Source: Desulfobulbus sp. (GTDB taxonomy: Bacteria; Pseudomonadota; Gammaproteobacteria; Burkholderiales; Rhodocyclaceae). From it: a stretch of DNA of 6,934 nucleotides. Location of the stretch: positions 1 to 6,934 of the forward strand of contig WQUQ01000065.1 in NCBI GenBank assembly GCA_009782025.1, read 5' to 3'. The notes under the pieces are model-generated. The model did not search any database. It was not told the DNA's origin and was given only the letters and a program-made list of their open reading frames with translations. Below, piece by piece: positions 1 to 4,967 of this stretch (position 1 is the stretch's first letter; each line of letters opens with the position of its first letter). Made by a program: the position numbers and the translations under genes.

Positions 1-363
1 TTTCGCAATAGAAACTGAAATAATTTTACCTCGATAGCCTATATAAATCTGGATTTGTCTGGTTTTAACTATTCAAGTTTTTAATGGAAATTGGAATTAG
101 TACCCGGCTGTGGATAAGTGGTGTGGTTTTTCCTCCTTTGTTGGTGGTGTCATTGGGTGCGGGCAAAGCCGCGAAGGGCGTAGCCCGAAGCGGCTTTGCC
201 CGCACCGCGCTTCAATCGTCGGTCTGGATTGGCGGTTGCCATTGGTCTTCATCACGAGCGCCCTGGCCTTGATTTGTTTCCTGGCCGTGGCGCTACTGTG
301 TGCAAACCGATAGCTCTCGTTTCGTGTCCTTGACCGGGATAGGCGACCAGCCAGAATGCACGA
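1..363. other. Gene-free relic region
   Basis: No convincing gene is visible here. The first 100 bases are AT-rich (28 G/C) and contrast sharply with the GC-rich rest of the window, which suggests intergenic or foreign DNA. A 51-nt nested palindrome lies at 156-206. At about 230-313 on the + strand a frame encodes a hydrophobic run (PLVFITSALALICFLAVALL) followed by CANR and a stop. It could be the last membrane helix of a destroyed membrane-protein gene, but it has no credible start of its own and its frame runs back through the palindrome. From about 314 to 363 the sequence is unassigned; it adjoins the break point of the IS21 remnant. Confidence 0.55.
156..206. repeat. 51-nt nested palindrome (REP-like hairpin)
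   Basis: Two perfect 17-nt arms (ggtgcgggcaaagccgc at 156-172 and its reverse complement at 190-206) flank a 17-nt centre. The centre holds a second 4-bp stem, gggc (176-179) with gccc (183-186), around the loop gta. The whole element therefore folds as a long hairpin with an inner hairpin at its tip. No T-run follows on either strand, so an intrinsic terminator is less likely than a dispersed REP-type palindrome. The copy number in the genome cannot be seen here. Confidence 0.75.
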
Positions 364-573
364 CTCGCGCATGTGCTCGAGCGCCTGCGTGAAGGCACTC
401 AGCTTGCCTGATACCGCTCTGCGTCGGTAGCGCGGCTCAACTTCCGTCGGCGTCTTGACCCACTTCTTCACCGTATTGCGCGATAACCCCGTCCGCCGCG
501 CTATCTCACTTAACGAAATCCGGTCACGGAAATGCAGCCGCTTGACCTTCCCAATCATGTCCATGGTAATCAC
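364..573 (-). pseudogene. istA: Truncated IS21-family transposase IstA (N-terminal ~70 residues)
   Basis: Intact IstA is a DDE-type transposase of about 340-510 residues that works with the ATPase helper IstB. Only its N-terminal DNA-binding part remains. Residues ~20-38 form a clear helix-turn-helix (SEIARRTGLSRNTVKKW), followed by the basic stretch EPRYRRR and KLSAFTQALEHMRE. After residue ~70 the frame stays open to 97, but the translation (Arg/Ser-rich, passing through the palindrome at 156-206) no longer looks like a transposase. The DDE catalytic core is therefore absent. The frame begins at a GTG (573); an ATG three codons further in is an equally possible start. I infer truncation by deletion or recombination near 364. 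Confidence 0.75.
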
Positions 574-611
574 TCAATTCTCAGATGGTCAGTTTTCGGG
601 CGGCGTCAACA
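364..611 (-). mobile_element. Left-end remnant of an IS21-family insertion sequence
   Basis: Read on the - strand, the element appears to begin at 611 with TGTTGACGCC, followed by the end-type sequence AAAACTGACC and then the start of an IstA-like transposase. A TGT...ACA-type end close upstream of istA is usual for the IS21 family. Similarity to IstA stops near 364. No istB ATPase gene and no second end are present, so only about 250 bases of a roughly 2-2.5-kb element remain and it cannot move by itself. No target duplication can be checked because the partner end is missing. The exact outer end is inferred from sequence style, not from an alignment. Confidence 0.65.
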
Positions 612-708
612 GGCCATCCCGACCTGACTCAATCCAACGGGCCTCTACGAAAACCGGAGCGATTCACCGCGACTTCCGATTCCTACCGCGCTCAATTGCT
701 TGGGTTGA

Positions 709-721
709 CATGAATTTCATG
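709..721. promoter_or_regulatory. Possible operator: catgaa-t-ttcatg dyad upstream of iorA
   Basis: A perfect 6-bp inverted repeat (catgaa / ttcatg) around one central base overlaps the end of a consensus-like TTGACA hexamer at 705-710. No matching -10 box is found 16-18 bases downstream of that hexamer. The dyad sits about 90 bases before the iorA start and could bind a dimeric regulator, but a repeat this short can occur by chance. Confidence 0.2.
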
Positions 722-773
722 CGATCGCCCTGGGCTTGTTGTGCTGTATCAAAACAGCATTCGCCCCGATCGC

Positions 774-779
774 TATAAT
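774..779 (+). promoter_or_regulatory. Candidate -10 box (TATAAT) for the iorAB operon
   Basis: A perfect TATAAT lies 31 bases before the iorA ATG, which would give a short leader of about 25 nt that still contains the AGGAG ribosome binding site. The expected -35 position (about 751-756, aaaaca) is a poor match and there is no extended -10 TG. If this promoter is real it probably needs an activator or has a weak basal level. Confidence 0.4.
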
Positions 780-800
780 CATCAATTTTGCATTCCTGAC

Positions 801-805
801 AGGAG
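801..805 (+). promoter_or_regulatory. Ribosome binding site deciding the iorA start
   Basis: AGGAG lies 5 nt before the ATG at 811. It supports that start over the in-frame ATG at 736, which would add 25 residues encoded across the candidate promoter. Confidence 0.7.
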
Positions 806-810
806 CGAAC

Positions 811-2685
811 ATGGCCGCTGTAATGCCCGCCCCGGCTGCCAGCCGGCATCTGATGTCCGGCAACGAGGCCGTCGCCCGCGCTGTTTGGGAGGCCGGGGTC
901 AAGGTTGCCGCGGCCTATCCGGGCACGCCGTCGACGGAGATGATGGAGGTCATTTCGACCTATCCCGATCTCTACGCCGAGTGGTCGGTCAATGAGAAGG
1001 TTTCGCTGGAGGTCGCCATCGGCGCGGCTTATGCCGGCTCGCGGGCGTTTTGCTGCATGAAGCATGTCGGCCTGAACGTCGCCTCCGACGCGCTGATGAC
1101 CTTGACCCTGACCGGCGTCATCGGCGGCCTGGTGATCGCCGTCGCCGATGACGTTGGCCTTTCTTCCTCGCAGAACGAGCAGGATTCCCGCTACTGGGGG
1201 CGCTTTGCCCATGTGCCGGTGCTGGAGCCGGCGGATTCGCAGGAAGCCTACGCTATGACGAAGGCGGCCTTCGATCTTTCCGAGCGTTTCCAGGCGCCGG
1301 TGATCCTGCGCATGACGACGCGCATCAATCATGTCAAGTCGCTGGTCACCGTGGGCGAGCGTGTGCCACACGTCGGGGCCGGTTTCAAAAAGGAGCCGGG
1401 GCGTTTCGTGATGGTGCCGGGCAATGCCGTCAAGCGCATTCCGCTGATGCACCAGCGCGATGGGGCGTTGCGCGCGGCGGCTGAAGAATCTCCGCTCAAT
1501 GTCATCGAGGATGGCGATGACCGGCGCGTCGGCTTCATCGCCTCCGGCCCGGCTTACATGCACGTCAAGGAATCCTTCCCGGATGCGCCGGTGTTGAAGC
1601 TCGGCTTTTCCTGCCCGGTGCCGGTCGACAAGTGCCGCGAACTGGCGGCCCTGGTCGAGCGGGTCGTGGTGGTCGAGGAAGTCGAGCCGCTGGTCGAGAC
1701 GGAGTTGAAGGCCCAGGGTCTGAAGGTGCTGGGCAAGGAGATTCTGCCGTTGCAGGGCGAGTTGTCGCCGAACGTGTTGAAGCCGGCGATCGCCCGGCTG
1801 CTCGGCGAGCCGGAACCGGAGCCAGCGCCGGTCGCGCCGCTGGCGGTGTTCCCGCGGCCGCCGACCATGTGCGTGGCCTGCCCGCATCTCGGCGTGTATT
1901 ACACGCTGTCGCAGGTGCGCAATATCAATATCGCCGGCGACATCGGCTGCTACACGCTGGGCGCGGGGCATCCGTGGAATGCGCTCGACACCTGCGTTTC
2001 GATGGGCGCGGCGATGGGCGTCGCGCTGGGCATGGACAAGGGCCGCGGCGAGTCGGACAAGGACAAGCGCATCGTCGCCGTGATCGGCGATTCGACCTTT
2101 CTGCACATGGGCATGCAGGGCCTGCTCGACATGGTGTACAACAAGGGCAATGTCACCGTCCTGCTGCTCGACAACCGCGCCGTCGGCATGACCGGCGGCC
2201 AGGACAACCCCGGCAATGGCCGCGACATCCACGGCGAGGAAGCGCCGCGCATCGACTTCGCCAGGCTGGTGGCAGCGCTTGGGGTCAGGGAGGAGCGCAT
2301 CCACGTCGTCGATCCCTACCAGTTGCCGATCCTGTTCAAGACCATCCGTGAGGAAATCAAGGTGCCGGAGGTCTCGGTCATCATCACCAACCAGCCCTGC
2401 GTGCTCATCAAGGATTACCACAAGCAGAAGCCCTACGAAGTCATCGCCGACCAGTGCAACGGCTGCGGCAACTGCATCGAGGTCGGCTGCCCGGCCATCC
2501 ACGTCACCCGCCGCGGCAAGGAGGTCAAGGCCAGCGGCCGCGAAGTCGAGCTTGCCTTCACGCGCATCGAGAGCGCGGTGTGCACCGGCTGCGGCCTGTG
2601 CGTTCAGCCCTGCGCGCCAAAGGCCATCGTGCACCACACGCCGACAGCGCCAATCCAGTTCGTCAAGGAAGGAGGCCGGGCATGA
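811..2685 (+). CDS. iorA: Indolepyruvate:ferredoxin oxidoreductase, alpha subunit IorA
   Basis: Catalytic subunit (624 aa) of the cytoplasmic, oxygen-sensitive enzyme that converts indolepyruvate and other arylpyruvates plus CoA to aryl-acetyl-CoA and CO2, reducing ferredoxin. The N-terminal pyruvate-oxidoreductase domain carries GNEAVARA (17-24) and YPGTPSTE (36-43). A CVACPH motif (354-359) precedes the thiamine-diphosphate domain, with GDIGCYTLG (377-384) and the cofactor signature from GDSTF (426-430) to LLDNRAVGMTGGQ (452-464). The C terminus is a 2x[4Fe-4S] ferredoxin domain: CNGCGNCIEVGCP (549-561) and CTGCGLCVQPC (591-601). All expected cofactor ligands are present and the length is normal. 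The start at 811 is chosen for its AGGAG site and the family N terminus. It overlaps iorB by ATGA, so the two subunits are translationally coupled. No phenylacetate-CoA ligase or aminotransferase gene is adjacent. The identity is secure; the preferred substrate in this host is inferred. Confidence 0.95.
   Translation: MAAVMPAPAASRHLMSGNEAVARAVWEAGVKVAAAYPGTPSTEMMEVISTYPDLYAEWSVNEKVSLEVAIGAAYAGSRAFCCMKHVGLNVASDALMTLTLTGVIGGLVIAVADDVGLSSSQNEQDSRYWGRFAHVPVLEPADSQEAYAMTKAAFDLSERFQAPVILRMTTRINHVKSLVTVGERVPHVGAGFKKEPGRFVMVPGNAVKRIPLMHQRDGALRAAAEESPLNVIEDGDDRRVGFIASGPAYMHVKESFPDAPVLKLGFSCPVPVDKCRELAALVERVVVVEEVEPLVETELKAQGLKVLGKEILPLQGELSPNVLKPAIARLLGEPEPEPAPVAPLAVFPRPPTMCVACPHLGVYYTLSQVRNINIAGDIGCYTLGAGHPWNALDTCVSMGAAMGVALGMDKGRGESDKDKRIVAVIGDSTFLHMGMQGLLDMVYNKGNVTVLLLDNRAVGMTGGQDNPGNGRDIHGEEAPRIDFARLVAALGVREERIHVVDPYQLPILFKTIREEIKVPEVSVIITNQPCVLIKDYHKQKPYEVIADQCNGCGNCIEVGCPAIHVTRRGKEVKASGREVELAFTRIESAVCTGCGLCVQPCAPKAIVHHTPTAPIQFVKEGGRA
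2669..2675 (+). promoter_or_regulatory. Ribosome binding site deciding the iorB start
   Basis: AAGGAGG, a full anti-16S match, lies 6 nt before the ATG at 2682, inside the end of iorA. It shows that translation of iorB begins before the heptad repeat tract, so the repeat is translated and not leader sequence. Confidence 0.8.
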
Positions 2686-3359
2686 CCACAACGCCCCAAC
2701 TCTCCACTCTCGACTCTCCACTCCCCAACTCTCGGCTCTCGACTCCCCGCTCAACCACCACCAACATCCTCGTCGTCGGCATCGGCGGCCAGGGTGTCAT
2801 GACCGCCACCGAGATTCTCGCCGAGGCGGCCATCGCCACCGGCCACGATGCCAAGAAAACCGAAGTCGCCGGCATGGCGCAGCGCGGCGGCGTCGTTTCC
2901 TCGCATTTGCGCTTCGGCCCGAAAGTATTGTCGCCGCAGATTACCCCCGGCACCGCCGACCTGCTGCTCGGCTTTGAATCCGCCGAGGCGATGCGCTGGC
3001 AGCACATGCTGAAGCCCGGCGCGATCACGCTGATGAACACCGCCCGCCTGGTGCCGCCGGTGGTCGAACTGGGGCTGTTCGACTACCCGGACGATCCGCT
3101 GGCGGCCATCCGCCGCGGCGGCAACCCGGTGATCGCCTTCGACGCCACCGTCATCGCGCAGGAACTGGGCGACATCCGTCTCGGCAACACGGTGATGCTC
3201 GGCGCCATTGCCGACCATCTGCCCCTCCCGGCCGAGACGCTGCTCGCCAGCGTGCTCAAGCGCTTCCACAACAAGGGCGAGAAACTGGTCGATCTCAACC
3301 GCCGCGCTTTTGCCGCCGGCCGGGCGGCGGTCGTCCGCGTCGGGGAAGCAGCCGCCTGA
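2682..3359 (+). CDS. iorB: Indolepyruvate:ferredoxin oxidoreductase, beta subunit IorB
   Basis: Small subunit (225 aa) that pairs with IorA. It belongs to the pyruvate/ketoisovalerate oxidoreductase gamma-type family. The core begins at residue ~28 with NILVVGIGGQGVM (28-40), the conserved glycine-rich beta-strand/loop. The family motif KTEVAGMAQRGG (59-70), which includes GMAQRGG, follows, then SSHLRFG (73-79) and LLLGFESAEAMR (94-105). Without the N-terminal extension the protein would be about 199 residues, the usual size. The ATG at 2682 overlaps the iorA stop and has a perfect ribosome binding site. The odd part is residues 5-24: low-complexity Ser/Pro/Leu/Thr sequence encoded by a 7-bp tandem repeat tract. 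The first downstream ATG (residue 40) lies after the glycine motif, so starting there would destroy the fold; the extension is probably made. Whether it is tolerated or removed is unknown. Confidence 0.93.
   Translation: MTTTPQLSTLDSPLPNSRLSTPRSTTTNILVVGIGGQGVMTATEILAEAAIATGHDAKKTEVAGMAQRGGVVSSHLRFGPKVLSPQITPGTADLLLGFESAEAMRWQHMLKPGAITLMNTARLVPPVVELGLFDYPDDPLAAIRRGGNPVIAFDATVIAQELGDIRLGNTVMLGAIADHLPLPAETLLASVLKRFHNKGEKLVDLNRRAFAAGRAAVVRVGEAAA
2694..2751 (+). repeat. Heptanucleotide tandem repeat inside the 5' end of iorB
   Basis: Two 29-bp units (2694-2722 and 2723-2751) match at 25 of 29 positions. Each is built from 7-bp steps of consensus ACTCTCG/C: actctcc 2699, actctcg 2706, actctcc 2713, actcccc 2720, one extra a at 2727, actctcg 2728, gctctcg 2735, actcccc 2742. 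Because 7 is not a multiple of 3, successive heptads are read in rotating frames and encode a seven-residue period of the type T-L-D-S-P/R-L-S. The motif has no stop codon in any of the six frames. The tract lies 12 bases after the iorB start codon begins. Confidence 0.85.
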
Positions 3360-3378
3360 TATGGAATTTTTCAGGTCA

Positions 3379-3479
3379 TTCCATTTCCCAATCAACCGAT
3401 GACTTTGTCGGCTTCGCTTGTCGTACAACCGTACTGTCTACGCTTCGCCTTCGCGTCCTCGGCTGATTGAAAAATGGAA
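3379..3479. repeat. ~101-nt imperfect palindrome between iorB and the rhomboid gene
   Basis: The outer arms 3379-3403 and 3455-3479 are 25 nt each and pair at 21 of 25 positions. The centre of symmetry (about 3429) coincides with an inner gtac-aacc-gtac hairpin (3423-3434), and ggc/gcc pairs lie between, so the whole segment can fold as one long stem. The word cttcgc occurs three times inside. A smaller alternative hairpin, atggaat (3361-3367) with attccat (3378-3384), shares the left arm. There is no T-run after the stem, so an intrinsic terminator is not clearly supported. A dispersed intergenic (MITE- or REP-like) element, or a structured leader of the rhomboid mRNA, fits better. It ends 17 nt before the rhomboid start codon. 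Confidence 0.6.
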
Positions 3480-3496
3480 CAACGGGATAGCCAGCC

Positions 3497-4960
3497 ATGT
3501 TCCTGATACCCTATCTGCGCAACGTCACCCGGCCGCATTTCCCGGTCGGCGTGGTTTTGCTGGTGGCGATCAATCTGTTCGTTTTCTTCGGTCCGCAGCA
3601 GCGCGATGACGGGCGTTACCAGCGCGCCCTCGACTATTACGCGCAAAGCATTCTGCCGCGCCTGGAACTGCCGGCCTATGCCGATTATCTGAAGAAGCAG
3701 CGGCGCGCCGACGATCTCAAGCAATTCGAGCGACTGGGCCGGCGCCCGGAGAGTCTGCCTTACGCCCTCCGTCTGATGGACAAGGACGCGCCCTTCATGC
3801 GCAACCTGCGGGCCGACCAGATCATCACACCCGAAAACGAGGATTACGCCCAGTGGCGGCAGGCGCGCGGCTATTTCGACCGCGCCATCGCGGCCATCAC
3901 CGTCGAGCGCTACGCCTTCCACACCGACCAGCCGACGCTGCTGACCGCCGTCACGCACCAGTTTCTGCATGCCAACATCGGCCACCTGCTCGGCAACATG
4001 GTGGTGCTGATCGCCATCGCGCCGGCCGTCGAGGCCCTGCTCGGCACCGGCCTGTTTCTGCTCATCTACCTGCTCGGCGGGTTGGGCGCGGTGGCGATGC
4101 ACTGGTTGATCGCCGGTTCCGGCGGTGGCTTGGTCGGCGCCTCGGGGGCCATCTCGGCGACCATGGGCGCGTTCGCCGTGCTGCTGCGCTGGCGGCGCAT
4201 TCCCTTCTTTTATTTCGTCGTCGTCTATTTCGACATCGCCCGCGCCCCGGCGCTGATCGCCCTGCCGCTCTGGCTGGCCAACGAGGCGTTGCAGATGATC
4301 TGGAACGGCAACAGCCAGGTCGCCTATGGCGCGCATATCGGCGGCCTGGTGACCGGCGGCCTGCTGGCCTGGCCCTTTCTCGGCCGCGCCAACGCGCGTT
4401 TGCTGCCGGCAGGCGGCGGCGAAACGGCCGAGGAAAACGGCTCGACCCCCGTCCAGGCGTCGGCCCGGCGCTATCTGGCCGACGCTCGCCGGGCCGTGCG
4501 CAACAATGCGTTCGAGCAGGCCCGCCGCGCTTATGCCAAGGCGGCGAAACTGGCGGAAGCCGGCGGCGATCTCGCCGATTGGCGCGAATGCTTCAACGTG
4601 CTGAAGCTCTCGCCGGGCAGCGAGGAATTCCACCAGGCGGCGCGCGCCTTTCTGCGCCTGCGGGGCAACGACCGGGAAACACAGGATTTCGTTCTGGAAG
4701 TTTTCCGCGCTTACGTCGCCCTGGCCAAGCCGCGCCCCGACCTCGATGCCGAACTGCTGGCGCAGTTGAGTCAAGGCTTTCGCCGCCACGGTTGCGCTGC
4801 CGAACTGGAGCGCATCGCCCGCCTGCTGCACGCCGTCGCCCCGGCCGATCCGCGTTGCCGCGAGGCCATCCTGGCCGCAGCGAGCGCCCACTACGGCAGC
4901 GGCGACGCCCGCCGCGGCGCGGATCTGACGCGGTTGGCGGAAGAACGGCCGCCGGGCTGA
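3497..4960 (+). CDS. Rhomboid-family intramembrane serine protease with large first loop and helical C-terminal tail
   Basis: Inner-membrane protease (487 aa) expected to cut transmembrane helices of other proteins. The first membrane helix is at ~14-33. A long hydrophilic loop (~34-145) follows, then the catalytic core. H154, H158, H163 and N167 (HQFLHANIGHLLGN) have the same spacing as H141, H145, H150 and N154 of E. coli GlpG. The nucleophile is S216 in GASG (214-217), and the partner histidine is H280 in AYGAHIGG (276-283). Further membrane helices are at ~183-204, 211-230, 235-268 (probably two) and 278-296. After residue ~300 a Pro/Gly/Glu linker leads to a ~165-residue soluble, Ala/Arg-rich helical tail (322-487), which looks like degenerate TPR-type helix pairs; that reading is inference. 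The ATG at 3497 has only a weak ribosome binding site (gggat at 3484), but MFLIPY followed by the first helix is a plausible N terminus. Natural substrates are unknown. Confidence 0.9.
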   Translation: MFLIPYLRNVTRPHFPVGVVLLVAINLFVFFGPQQRDDGRYQRALDYYAQSILPRLELPAYADYLKKQRRADDLKQFERLGRRPESLPYALRLMDKDAPFMRNLRADQIITPENEDYAQWRQARGYFDRAIAAITVERYAFHTDQPTLLTAVTHQFLHANIGHLLGNMVVLIAIAPAVEALLGTGLFLLIYLLGGLGAVAMHWLIAGSGGGLVGASGAISATMGAFAVLLRWRRIPFFYFVVVYFDIARAPALIALPLWLANEALQMIWNGNSQVAYGAHIGGLVTGGLLAWPFLGRANARLLPAGGGETAEENGSTPVQASARRYLADARRAVRNNAFEQARRAYAKAAKLAEAGGDLADWRECFNVLKLSPGSEEFHQAARAFLRLRGNDRETQDFVLEVFRAYVALAKPRPDLDAELLAQLSQGFRRHGCAAELERIARLLHAVAPADPRCREAILAAASAHYGSGDARRGADLTRLAEERPPG

Positions 4961-4967
4961 TCCCTGC

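Noticed and set aside
97..573. The 158-codon - strand frame as one intact gene
   Set aside because: Only the first ~70 residues resemble IstA; the remainder reads through an unrelated junction and the palindrome at 156-206.
736..810. An upstream ATG that would extend IorA by 25 residues
   Set aside because: It has no ribosome binding site, would place the candidate TATAAT inside the gene, and the extra residues do not match the family N terminus.
2694..2751. The heptad tract as a CRISPR array
   Set aside because: The units are directly adjacent with no spacers and the period is only 7 bp (29 bp for the larger unit); no cas gene is present.
664..2754. A 696-codon open frame on the - strand opposite iorA
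   Set aside because: It is an antisense shadow of a well-supported gene in GC-rich DNA; its translation is Arg/His/Asp/Gly-rich without any domain, and its start lies in the heptad repeat.
3361..3384. Short hairpin atggaat/attccat after iorB as an intrinsic terminator
   Set aside because: The stem is AT-rich and only 7 bp, and it is not followed by a T-run; the left arm is better explained as part of the larger palindrome.
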